Source: Lysobacter_K koreensis
GTDB lineage: Bacteria; Pseudomonadota; Gammaproteobacteria; Xanthomonadales; Xanthomonadaceae
NCBI RefSeq assembly: GCF_042677045.1
Contig: NZ_JBHTIH010000004.1
Location: 62,001 to 126,000, forward strand
Direction of reading: 5' to 3'
Length of the DNA stretch: 64,000 nt
Numbering within the stretch: position 1 is the stretch's first letter; every line of letters starts with the position of its first letter. Both the position numbers and the translations under genes were made by a program. Shown here piece by piece: positions 8,509 to 17,265 of the stretch. The notes beneath the pieces are model-generated. The model worked only from the letters and a program-made list of their open reading frames with translations, searched no databases and was not told the DNA's origin.

Positions 8509-8812
8509 AGGATGACAGCTGCGGCGCGGCCGGCGAAAACGCGCAGCAGCAACAGGCCGCTTAAGGCGTTCGCGGCGACGACGAGGATGCAGGATCACAG
8601 CGCGCTCGACGCCATCCGCCAGCCGTCATCCCGAGCGCCCCCCAAGGGGACTTCCTTTGGGGCGCAGCGAGGGACGTGTTGGTTCGAATCCAAAAACGCG
8701 GGCCGGTTCCACCGCGATTCATCGCTGCGCCACTAGCCTGAATCGAACCTGTCGCGCCGCCTGCGGTCGAACCAACGTGCCAGCACCCCACGCCCATCCC
8801 CCGGAGTTCGCC
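8509..8812. repeat. intergenic region with a CCCAAGG/CCTTTGGGG inverted repeat
   Basis: This 304-bp gap between divergent genes contains an imperfect palindrome at about 8635-8665 (GCGCCCCCCAAGG / CCTTTGGGGCGC) inside a GTCATCCCGAGCG...GCAGCGAGGGA frame, a phrase typical of xanthomonad repeats. The remainder shows no gene. GGAG precedes the SYLF gene start. Confidence 0.5.
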
Positions 8813-9688
8813 ATGTCCCATCGCCTGCCGCGCATCGCCGTCTTGTTGCTGTCCCTGGGCTTCGCCGCCACCGCCGTCGCCGGCCCGGTCGAGGACGAGC
8901 GCGCGCGCAACGCGCTGCGCGTGCTGACCGACATCCAGAACATCCCCGAGTCGGCGATCCCCGACAAGCTGCTCGACGAGGCGCGCGGCATTGTCGTGGT
9001 GCCGGATTCGCTCAAGGTCGGGCTGGTGCTCGGCGGCCGCCGCGGCCACGGCCTGGTCTCGGTCAAGAACCCCGACGGCAGCTGGTCGAACCCGAGCTTC
9101 GTCAAGCTCACCGGCGGCAGCATCGGCTTCCAGGCCGGGGTGCAGTCGGCCGACATCGTGCTGGTGTTCCGCAGCGACCGCGGCCTGGACTCGATCGTCA
9201 ACGGCAAGATCACCCTCGGCGCCGATGCCGGCGTCGCCGCCGGCCCGGTCGGGCGCAACGCCTCCACCGCCACCGACGGCCAGCTCAAGGCCGAGATCTG
9301 GTCGTGGTCGCGCGCGCGCGGGCTGTTCGCCGGCATCGCCCTGGACGGCGCGGTGCTGTCGATCGACGACGCCGCCAACGAGGCCGTCTACGGTCGCGAC
9401 ACCACGCCGCGGATGATCTTCGAAGGCCGCGCCGGCGGCACCCCGTCGAACGCGGTGGTCGATTTCCGCGACCGCCTCGAGGAAGCGACCGCCGACGCCC
9501 GGACCACGCGCGGCACCGACGGCCGTGCCAGTGCCAGTGCCAGCGTCCGCGCCCCGTCGCGCGGCGATGCCGCGGTGGGTGCTTCGGCCGCCGTCGCCCA
9601 GCCGCTGCCGGCACCGGGCGCGAACGAGCCGCAGCCGCAGCCGTTCGAGACCGTCGAAAGCCCGACCCAGGTCGAGCCGCTGCCGTAA
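8813..9688 (+). CDS. exported SYLF/Ysc84-domain lipid-binding protein
   Basis: 291 aa with a signal peptide (MSHRLPRIAVLLLSLG..., cleavage near AVAG at 24). A SYLF domain covers about residues 50-190: ARGIVVVPD, GGRRGHGLVSVK, GFQAGVQSADIVLVF and a C-terminal WSRARGLFAGIALDGAVL. Family members bind phosphoinositides or other lipids. The bacterial role is unclear, probably envelope or outer membrane. The last 90 residues are Ala/Pro/Gln-rich and look disordered. The start is supported by CCGGAG 6 nt upstream of the ATG. Confidence 0.9.
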   Translation: MSHRLPRIAVLLLSLGFAATAVAGPVEDERARNALRVLTDIQNIPESAIPDKLLDEARGIVVVPDSLKVGLVLGGRRGHGLVSVKNPDGSWSNPSFVKLTGGSIGFQAGVQSADIVLVFRSDRGLDSIVNGKITLGADAGVAAGPVGRNASTATDGQLKAEIWSWSRARGLFAGIALDGAVLSIDDAANEAVYGRDTTPRMIFEGRAGGTPSNAVVDFRDRLEEATADARTTRGTDGRASASASVRAPSRGDAAVGASAAVAQPLPAPGANEPQPQPFETVESPTQVEPLP

Positions 9689-9794
9689 CCGGGCAACGCT
9701 CGCGCTGATTGGTGCGCGCCACGCCGCTGCCCAACCGCGGCGGTTGTCACACGCCGTGCGGTATCCTGATCGCCCGTATTTTCCGAGCATTCCC

Positions 9795-10070
9795 ATGGGC
9801 GGTTTTAGTCTTTGGCACTGGCTGATCGTGCTGGTGATCGTGGTGCTGGTGTTCGGCACCAAGCGCCTGAAGAACGTCGGCAAGGACGTGGGCGAGGCGG
9901 TCAAGGGCTTCAAGGACGGCATCCGCGACGACGACGCCAAGCCGTCGGCGCAGTTGCCCGACCCGCAGGCGACCGATGCGTCCCGCCGCGGCGACGAGCC
10001 CGGCGCGCCGCAGGCCGATGCCGAGCCGCAGCCGCGCAAGCCGACGGTCAGCCCCGGCGACCGCCCGTAA
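9795..10070 (+). CDS. tatA: Sec-independent translocase subunit TatA
   Basis: 91 aa. One N-terminal transmembrane helix (MGGFSLWHWLIVLVIVVLVFG), the hinge FGTKRLKN, then an amphipathic helix (VGKDVGEAVKGFKDG) and an acidic, proline-containing tail. TatA oligomers form the translocation pathway for folded twin-arginine substrates. First gene of tatABC. A TATCCT hexamer lies at 9762-9767. Confidence 0.95.
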   Translation: MGGFSLWHWLIVLVIVVLVFGTKRLKNVGKDVGEAVKGFKDGIRDDDAKPSAQLPDPQATDASRRGDEPGAPQADAEPQPRKPTVSPGDRP

Positions 10071-10110
10071 GCGCCGACCGCGCCGTTCCCCAGCCGCGCC
10101 CACCAAAGCC

Positions 10111-10521
10111 ATGTTCGACATCGGCTTCTCCGAACTGTTCGTGATCGCGATCGTGGCCTTGCTGGTGCTCGGCCCCGAGCGCCTGCCCAAGGCCGCGCGT
10201 TTCGCAGGTCTGTGGGTGCGGCGCGCGCGAGCGCAGTGGTACTCGGTGAAGTCCGAACTCGAGAACGAACTGGCCGACGACGAGCTCAGGCGCAGCCTGC
10301 AGCAGACCCGGCAGCAACTGATGGACGCCCGCGACCAACTGCAGCGCGGCGGGCAATCGTTGCAGGACGAATTCGACCCGGGGCCGCGCGACAACCTCGA
10401 GCTGGCAGGTTCGCCCGACCATTCCATCGCACGGCCCGCGGCAGCCGCACGGGTTTCTGCCCGCGACCCCGCCCCCCCGTCCGATGCCACCCCCGGCCAT
10501 GTCGACGATGACCGACGCTGA
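10111..10521 (+). CDS. tatB: Sec-independent translocase subunit TatB
   Basis: 136 aa. N-terminal helix MFDIGFSELFVIAIVALLVLGPERLPKAAR, with the TatB-specific E8 and GPERLP hinge, followed by a long charged amphipathic helix. Forms the receptor complex with TatC for twin-arginine signal peptides. It starts 40 bp after tatA, and its 3' end overlaps the tatC start. Confidence 0.95.
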   Translation: MFDIGFSELFVIAIVALLVLGPERLPKAARFAGLWVRRARAQWYSVKSELENELADDELRRSLQQTRQQLMDARDQLQRGGQSLQDEFDPGPRDNLELAGSPDHSIARPAAAARVSARDPAPPSDATPGHVDDDRR

Positions 10522-11296
10522 GCGCGGCGCGCGCGCGGCGGACGACGCGGACGACGCCGTCCAGCCGCGCCTGCTCGACCATTTGCTGGAACTGCGCGCG
10601 CGCCTGCTGCGCGCGGTTGCCGGCTTGCTGATCGCGTTCGTCGCGCTGCTGCCGTTCGGCAACACCCTGTACGCGTGGCTGGCGCAGCCGCTGCTGGACA
10701 AGCTGCCCGCCGGCGGCCAGCTGATCGCGACCCAGGTCGCCTCGCCGTTCTTCGCGCCGGTCAAGCTGGCGTTCTTCGCCGCGCTGCTGCTGGTGATGCC
10801 GTGGCTGCTGTACCAGGCCTGGTCGTTCGTCGCGCCCGGGCTGTACCGGCGCGAGAAGCGGCTGGCGCTGCCGCTGCTGGCCTCGGCGGTGGCGCTGTTC
10901 TACGCCGGCTGCGCGTTCGCGTTCTTCCTGGTGCTGCCGACCGTGTTCGGCTTCCTCGCCGGGATCACCCCGGACGGGGTGGCGATGATGACCGACATCA
11001 CCGCCTACCTCGATTTCGTGCTGGTGATCTTCCTCGCGTTCGGTGCCAGCTTCGAGTTGCCGGTGGCGCTGGTGATCCTGGTGGTGCTGGGCTGGGTCAC
11101 GCCGGCGCAGCTGCGCGAGGCGCGCGGCTACGCGGTGGTCGGCATCTTCATCATCGCCGCGGTGATCACCCCGCCCGACGTGGTCAGCCAGCTGCTGCTC
11201 GCGGTGCCGATGTGTATCCTCTACGAGATCGGCATCCTCGCCGCGCGCTGGGTCACGCCGCGCACTGCGGCCGACGGCGACGCGCCGGCGCCGTGA
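10499..11296 (+). CDS. tatC: Sec-independent translocase subunit TatC
   Basis: 265-aa polytopic membrane protein, six predicted helices, with LLDHLLELRARLLRA at the N-terminus (the family HLxELRxR motif) and the conserved SFVAPGLYRREKR and FGASFELPV segments. Recognises twin-arginine signals. The start overlaps tatB by 23 nt. ATG 10508 is an alternative. Confidence 0.95.
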   Translation: MSTMTDAERGARAADDADDAVQPRLLDHLLELRARLLRAVAGLLIAFVALLPFGNTLYAWLAQPLLDKLPAGGQLIATQVASPFFAPVKLAFFAALLLVMPWLLYQAWSFVAPGLYRREKRLALPLLASAVALFYAGCAFAFFLVLPTVFGFLAGITPDGVAMMTDITAYLDFVLVIFLAFGASFELPVALVILVVLGWVTPAQLREARGYAVVGIFIIAAVITPPDVVSQLLLAVPMCILYEIGILAARWVTPRTAADGDAPAP

Positions 11297-12036
11297 GCGT
11301 GGCGACCGGGCGCGTGGCCCCGGGTGCGGCTTCGCCCACTGAAACCCAGCCAAACCGATCCGCAGCCGCAGGATTCTGGGCCCGCTACGCGGCCTGGTCG
11401 CTGGATGCGGCGCTGATCGCGATCCCCACCTCGCTGCTGACCGCGCACAAGATCGCGCCCGCGGTCGACGCCTGCCGCAGCCAGTTCGCCGCCGTGCTGG
11501 CACGCGCGGCGCGGCTGTTCGGCGAGGCGTTGTTCGCCGGCCAGCCGCTGCCCGAGGTTGCGCACGCGCTGGTGCACGATCCGGCACTGCGCCAGGGCAT
11601 CGCCGCCACCGAAGCCGCACTGGTCGCGATCGCGCTGCCGCCGCTGCTGGTGTTCGCGCTGCTCGCCGCGGTGTACCACGTCTGCAGCGAGGCCTCGGCC
11701 TGGCAGGGCAGCCCCGGCAAGCGCTGGCTCGGCCTGCGTGTCGCCGACCGCGCCGGCCGCCCGCTGAAACTGCTGCAGGCCAGTGCGCGCTACTTCGCCG
11801 GCAGCGCGTCGTGGGCGACGCTCAACCTCGGTCATTTGCTGGCGGCGCTGCCGCCGCAACACCGCGCCCTGCACGACCGCTTGGCCGGCACCCAGGTGCT
11901 GACGTCGCGCACCGGGACGCTCACAACGCGGGCGAAGGCGTGGTTGTGGCTGCAGGCGCTGCTGGCGCTGGCGGCCAGCATCTGGCTGGGCGCGGCGTTT
12001 GCTGCGATGGCGCAGGCGGCGCTGGAAAACATCTGA
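11293..12036 (+). CDS. RDD-family membrane protein
   Basis: 247 aa starting with a GTG that overlaps the tatC TGA (GTGA). The RDD signature is spread over GFWARYAAWSLDAALI, SPGKRWLGLRVADRAGRPLK and HRALHDRLAGTQVL. Three to four hydrophobic segments. RDD proteins are often linked to transport, but this one's function is unknown. The tight coupling suggests it is co-translated with the Tat genes. Confidence 0.88.
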   Translation: MSVATGRVAPGAASPTETQPNRSAAAGFWARYAAWSLDAALIAIPTSLLTAHKIAPAVDACRSQFAAVLARAARLFGEALFAGQPLPEVAHALVHDPALRQGIAATEAALVAIALPPLLVFALLAAVYHVCSEASAWQGSPGKRWLGLRVADRAGRPLKLLQASARYFAGSASWATLNLGHLLAALPPQHRALHDRLAGTQVLTSRTGTLTTRAKAWLWLQALLALAASIWLGAAFAAMAQAALENI

Positions 12037-12082
12037 TCAAGCCGAGCCGCGAAGCGGACTCGGCCTGCATACGGCCATGAAG

Positions 12083-12988
12083 TCAGGCCGCGACGCTGTG
12101 GTTGCTCTCCACCGGGGCCACGCCATCGCCGCAGACATCGCGCCAGAAGTGGTACATCACCCCGAACATCACCACGTACAGCACCAGCAGCAGGCCGAGG
12201 TAGACCGGCACCATCAGCGCCACGCCGAGCGCCGGGTGGATCAGGCTGCCGATCCCGCCGACCAGCAGCATCAGCAGGCCCAGCACCAGGCCAAGCACCA
12301 TCGCCATCAGGAACGCGACCACCGCCAGCACCAGCAGCGGCAGCAGGTTCTTCAAGGTGCCGACCACGCCGTCGGCGATCGCGCCGCCGATCGGGCGCGA
12401 GCCCAGCGCGACCTGGCCGAAGCCGATCGCGTAGACGCCGGTCAGGAACAGCGCCAGCAGCGAACCCAGCCCGAGCATGCGCCCGAACCCGTCCGGCATC
12501 TTCGGCAGCGCCGAGGCATCGGTCGGCGGGTTCTGCGACATCGCCAGCACCTTCATGTACCACTCGAGGAAGCCGTCGCCGAACAGGCCGATCACCAGCA
12601 GCGCGACCGCCAGATACAGCGCCGTCATCAGCAGGCCGAAGCCGATCAGGCGGCCGGCATCGCCGCCGGCCTTGAACGGCTGCAGCACGTCGGTCGCGTG
12701 CGCGGGCCGGTTGTGCTCGGTGGCATGGATCAGCCGCAGGTAGCCGCCGATCAACGGCGACAGGATCAGGATCGAGATCACCGTGGCGATCGCGGCGATC
12801 GCCAGCAAGCCCGTCTGGCCGGGCGAGAACACGCCCTGCACCACCAGCTGGATCACGCTGGGCAGCAGCGCGGCGACCGCGAGCAGGGCCGCGCCGCCGA
12901 GCACCGCGCGCGCATTGTGGCGGCCCAGGTTGATTCCGCGCTTGAGCCAGCCCAGGCCGGCGAGCGGCCCCATTGCACGTGTGGTCAT
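12083..12988 (-). CDS. BPSS1780-like polytopic membrane protein
   Basis: 301 aa with about six hydrophobic helices and the family-like features LAGLGWLKRGINL at the N-terminus, SPLIGGYLRLIHA and FWRDVCGD near the C-terminus. No biochemical function is known for the family. GGGGAAAAACACC before the ATG gives a plausible ribosome-binding site. Convergent with the RDD gene, 46 bp apart. Confidence 0.8.
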   Translation of the reverse strand: MTTRAMGPLAGLGWLKRGINLGRHNARAVLGGAALLAVAALLPSVIQLVVQGVFSPGQTGLLAIAAIATVISILILSPLIGGYLRLIHATEHNRPAHATDVLQPFKAGGDAGRLIGFGLLMTALYLAVALLVIGLFGDGFLEWYMKVLAMSQNPPTDASALPKMPDGFGRMLGLGSLLALFLTGVYAIGFGQVALGSRPIGGAIADGVVGTLKNLLPLLVLAVVAFLMAMVLGLVLGLLMLLVGGIGSLIHPALGVALMVPVYLGLLLVLYVVMFGVMYHFWRDVCGDGVAPVESNHSVAA

Positions 12989-13066
12989 GGTGTTTTTCCC
13001 CAGGGATGGAGGGTCGGCCGCGGCCGCCCAAAGTAGATGCAAAGCAGGTCGATGCGAAACGGAACG

Positions 13067-13792
13067 TCAGCGCCCGGCCAGGCCGCGCGCGTGGTGGACG
13101 AAGCGGCGCAGCACCCGGCGCGCCTGCGGCGTCGCGCGGACGTTGCCGGCGATCGTCTTCGGGCAGTGGCCTTCGCGCTGCAGCGCGACCTTGCGCGCCT
13201 GCACGTAGCCGCGCATGTGGGTGGCGCTGAATTCGGGGTGGAACTGCACGCCCCAGGCGCTCTGGCCCCAGCGGAACGCGTGGCAGGCGTCGTGCACCGA
13301 GCGCGCAAGCACGGTCGCGCCCTCGGGCGCGCGCAGCACGGTCTGCAGGTGCGTGGTCTGCACCGCGAACTGCGCCGGCAGCGGCCCGAACAAGGCGTCG
13401 TCGCCCGCGGCCGGGTGCAGGTCGAGGTCGACCGTGCCCATCTCGCGGCCGGCCGGGTGGTCGCCGACTTCGCCGCCGAGCGCGTGCGCGAGCAGTTGGT
13501 GGCCGTAGCAGATCCCGAACAGCGGCATGCCGGCGTGCGCGGCGTCGCGCAACCAGGCGGCGCTGCGCTCGCTCCAGTCGTGGCGGTGGGTGACCATCGC
13601 GCCCGAACCAGTCACGATCGTGCCGGCGAAGCCGTCGCGCGATGGCAAGGTTTCGCCGGCTTCGACATTGACCACCACCGCCTCGTCGGGGTGCAACCCG
13701 GCGGCGACACGGATCCAGTGGGGAAAGCCGCGGTGGCGGCGCATCGATTCGACCGGCTGGCCGGTTTCGAGGATCAGGAAAGGCTGGGTCAC
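13067..13792 (-). CDS. class I glutamine amidotransferase domain protein
   Basis: 241 aa, a stand-alone GATase-1 domain. Nucleophile C95 in FGICYGHQ, and H185/E187 in WGVQFHPEF complete the catalytic triad. Resembles the GMP-synthase-like YfeJ group rather than GuaA, because no synthetase domain follows. The ammonia acceptor is unknown. Starts with GTG at 13792. A divergent -10 pair (TATACT/TAGTAT) lies between it and glyQ. Confidence 0.87.
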   Translation of the reverse strand: MTQPFLILETGQPVESMRRHRGFPHWIRVAAGLHPDEAVVVNVEAGETLPSRDGFAGTIVTGSGAMVTHRHDWSERSAAWLRDAAHAGMPLFGICYGHQLLAHALGGEVGDHPAGREMGTVDLDLHPAAGDDALFGPLPAQFAVQTTHLQTVLRAPEGATVLARSVHDACHAFRWGQSAWGVQFHPEFSATHMRGYVQARKVALQREGHCPKTIAGNVRATPQARRVLRRFVHHARGLAGR

Positions 13793-13848
13793 GGCGGCCG
13801 CGCAGGTAGTCGAAGGACGTACAGGCCAGGAACCGCAAGGCCCGCAGC

Positions 13849-13856
13849 TATACTAG
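13849..13856. promoter_or_regulatory. overlapping divergent -10 elements
   Basis: TATACT (13849-13854, plus strand, for glyQ) overlaps TAGTAT (13856-13851, minus strand) in CTATACTAG. The same 8-9 bp could serve as the -10 of both glyQ and the amidotransferase gene, making use of one likely to exclude the other. Confidence 0.4.
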
Positions 13857-13886
13857 CGCGCTTTGTTGCACTGCATGAGGCAGACC

Positions 13887-14813
<927 letters not shown>

Positions 14814-14819
14814 TTTTTA

Positions 14820-14987
14820 GCCCCTCTCCCTGCGGGAGAGGGGTTGGGGTGAGGGTTCGGCGGAGCGACGATTGGCGAACTACCGGGGGAACGTCAACGC
14901 ACGTGGCCGGTTCATCCATGGCTGTGGCACCGCAACTTCGCCGAACCCTCATCTGCCCTTCGGGCACCTTCTCCCAAGGGGAGAAGA
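14820..14987. repeat. MITE-like inverted-repeat element inside the glyQ-glyS gap
   Basis: The left end has the hairpin CCCCTCTCCCTGCGGGAGAG (14821-14840) followed by TTGGGGTGAGGGTTCGGCG. The right end has CGCCGAACCCTCA (from about 14939), then TCTGCCCTTCGGGCACCTTC and TCTCCCAAGGGGAGAAG. The TGAGGGTTCGGCG/CGCCGAACCCTCA arms are complementary, so the transcript can fold into a long cruciform between the two cistrons. No protein is encoded. Confidence 0.75.
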
Positions 14988-15008
14988 AAAAAACAGAGAT
15001 GCCAGACC

Positions 15009-17153
15009 ATGACTGAAATGAAGCCCCTCCTGATCGAACTTGGCACCGAGGAACTGCCGGTCAAGGCCCTGGCCGGCCTCGCGCAGGCGTTCTTCGACGG
15101 CGTGCTCGATGGCCTGGCCAAGCGCGGCATCGCGATCGAGCGTGGCAGCGCCAAGCCGCTGTACACGCCACGCCGGCTCGCGGTGCTGCTGCCGGGCGTC
15201 GCCGTCGAGCAGCCCGAGCAGACCTCCGAGGTGCTCGGTCCCTATCTCAACATCGCGCTCGACGCCGACGGCCAACCGACCAAGGCGCTGCAGGGCTTCG
15301 CCGCCAAGGCCGGGGTCGAGTGGAGCGCGCTGGAGAAGACCAGCGACAACAAAGGCGAGCGCTTCGTCCACCGCGCCACCAAGCCCGGCGCTGCGACCGC
15401 CGCGCTGCTGCCGGAGGTCGTGCGCGACGCGCTCGCGGCGATGCCGATTCCCAAGCCGATGCGCTGGGGCGGCCACGACTACGGCTTCGCCCGCCCCGTG
15501 CACTGGCTGGTGCTGCTGCTCGGCGGCGACATCGTCGAGGCGCAGCTGCTGGGCGTGCGCAGCGACCGCATGAGCCGCGGCCACCGTTTCATGCACGACA
15601 AGCCGGTGTGGATCGGCCAGCCGGGCGACTACGTCGAATCCCTGCGCGGCGCCAAGGTGCTGGTCGACGCCGACGAGCGCCGCGCCTGCATCGTGCGCGA
15701 GGTCGAGCAGGTGGCCGCCGCGGCCGGCGGCGTCGCACGCATCGACGCCGGCATCCTCGAGGAGGTCAACGGCCTCACCGAATGGCCGAAGGCAATCGCC
15801 TGCGGCTTCGAGCGCGAGTTCCTTGCGGTGCCGGCCGAGGCGCTGATCGCGACGATGGAAACCAACCAGAAGTTCTTCCCGGTGCTCGACGGCGACGGCC
15901 AGCTGACCGAGCGCTTCGTCGGCATCGCCAACATCGAGTCGAAGGACGAAGCCCAGGTCCGCAAGGGCTACGAGCGCGTGATCCGTCCGCGCTTCGCCGA
16001 TGCGCAGTTCTTCTTCGTCGAGGACATGAAGCAGGGCCTGGCGTCGATGAACGACGGCCTGGCAAGCGTGACTTACCAGGCCAAGCTCGGCACGGTCGCC
16101 GACAAGGTTGCGCGCGTGGCGGCGCTGGCCGAGGCGATCGCCGAGCAGGTCGGCGTGGATCCGGCGCTCGCGCGACGCGCCGCGGAACTGTCCAAGGCCG
16201 ACCTGCAGTCGCGCCTGGTCAACGAGTTCCCGGAGCTGCAGGGCATCGCCGGGCGCTACTACGCCGCGGTCGAGAACCAGCCGCTGGAACTGGCCGCCGC
16301 GATCGACGAGGCCTACATGCCGCGCTTCGCCGGCGATGCGATTGCACCAAGCAAGCTGGGGCAGGTGCTGGCGGTGGCCGAGCGGCTCGACACCCTGGCC
16401 GGTGGCTTTGCGGCCGGGCTCAAGCCGACCGGCAACAAGGACCCGTTCGCGTTGCGGCGCAATGCGCTGGGCCTGGCACGCACCTTGATCGAGGGCTTGT
16501 TCGACCTCGACCTGCCCACCTCGATCGCGCAGGGCCACGGCGGCGCGGGCGACGCGATCGCGCGCAATGAGCTGCTCGCCCAACGGGGTGGTGCGCGCGC
16601 ACCAGCCGCAGCCTCCGACGTCACCACCGCCGAACAGCAGAAGCGCGAACTGCACGACTTCGTGCTCGAGCGCATGCGCGGCTACTACGGCGACAAGGGC
16701 GTGCCTGCGCAGCACTACGAGTCGGTCGCCGCGCTGCGGCCGGGCTCGCTGTCCGACTTCCACCGCCGCCTCAAGGCGATCGGCGAGTTCGCCAAGCTGC
16801 CCGAGGCTGAAGCCCTGGCCGCGGCCAACAAGCGCATCCGCAACATCCTAAAGAAGGTTGACGGCGCGGTGCCGACCGCGATCGACACCAACCTGTTCAC
16901 CGAAGCCGCCGAACGCGAACTGGCCGAATCGGTCGACGCCGCGATTGCCGACACCGATCCGCTGCTCGCGCAACGCGACTACGTCGCAGTGCTCGGCCGA
17001 CTGGCGCGGCTGCGACCGCAGGTCGACGCGTTCTTCGACGCGGTGATGGTCAACGTCGACGATCTGGCGGTACGCAACAACCGCCTGGCGCTGCTCAAGC
17101 GCCTCTCGGACCGGCTCGGCAGCGTGGCGGCGATCGAGCACCTGTCGAGCTGA
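15009..17153 (+). CDS. glyS: glycyl-tRNA synthetase beta subunit
   Basis: 714 aa, the tRNA-binding subunit. Begins MTEMKPLLIELGTEELPVKAL and carries the HD-domain-like region around EAIAEQVGVD, the DKTVA-type KLGTVADKVARV and the C-terminal anticodon-binding part ending in RLGSVAAIEHLSS. Length is typical of the family (about 690-720 aa). The start is taken from the conserved N-terminus. Confidence 0.97.
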   Translation: MTEMKPLLIELGTEELPVKALAGLAQAFFDGVLDGLAKRGIAIERGSAKPLYTPRRLAVLLPGVAVEQPEQTSEVLGPYLNIALDADGQPTKALQGFAAKAGVEWSALEKTSDNKGERFVHRATKPGAATAALLPEVVRDALAAMPIPKPMRWGGHDYGFARPVHWLVLLLGGDIVEAQLLGVRSDRMSRGHRFMHDKPVWIGQPGDYVESLRGAKVLVDADERRACIVREVEQVAAAAGGVARIDAGILEEVNGLTEWPKAIACGFEREFLAVPAEALIATMETNQKFFPVLDGDGQLTERFVGIANIESKDEAQVRKGYERVIRPRFADAQFFFVEDMKQGLASMNDGLASVTYQAKLGTVADKVARVAALAEAIAEQVGVDPALARRAAELSKADLQSRLVNEFPELQGIAGRYYAAVENQPLELAAAIDEAYMPRFAGDAIAPSKLGQVLAVAERLDTLAGGFAAGLKPTGNKDPFALRRNALGLARTLIEGLFDLDLPTSIAQGHGGAGDAIARNELLAQRGGARAPAAASDVTTAEQQKRELHDFVLERMRGYYGDKGVPAQHYESVAALRPGSLSDFHRRLKAIGEFAKLPEAEALAAANKRIRNILKKVDGAVPTAIDTNLFTEAAERELAESVDAAIADTDPLLAQRDYVAVLGRLARLRPQVDAFFDAVMVNVDDLAVRNNRLALLKRLSDRLGSVAAIEHLSS

Positions 17154-17253
17154 TTCCGTCGGCTGGTTGCCGTGAGGGGCACGCGTCGACGATGGCGTAT
17201 GAGTCGCGTCATCGCCACTTGATCGCGTTAATCGGGTGTTGACGGCATCCGGG

Positions 17254-17259
17254 TATCCT
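17254..17259 (+). promoter_or_regulatory. -10 hexamer of tamA (candidate leaderless promoter)
   Basis: TATCCT lies exactly 6 nt upstream of the tamA ATG. The TTGACG 9 bp before it is too close to be its -35. Confidence 0.4.
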
Positions 17260-17265
17260 CCGCCG

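Noticed and set aside
17239..17259. TTGACG/TATCCT as a -35/-10 pair upstream of tamA
   Set aside because: The spacing is 9 bp, far from 16-18 bp; only the -10 is retained.
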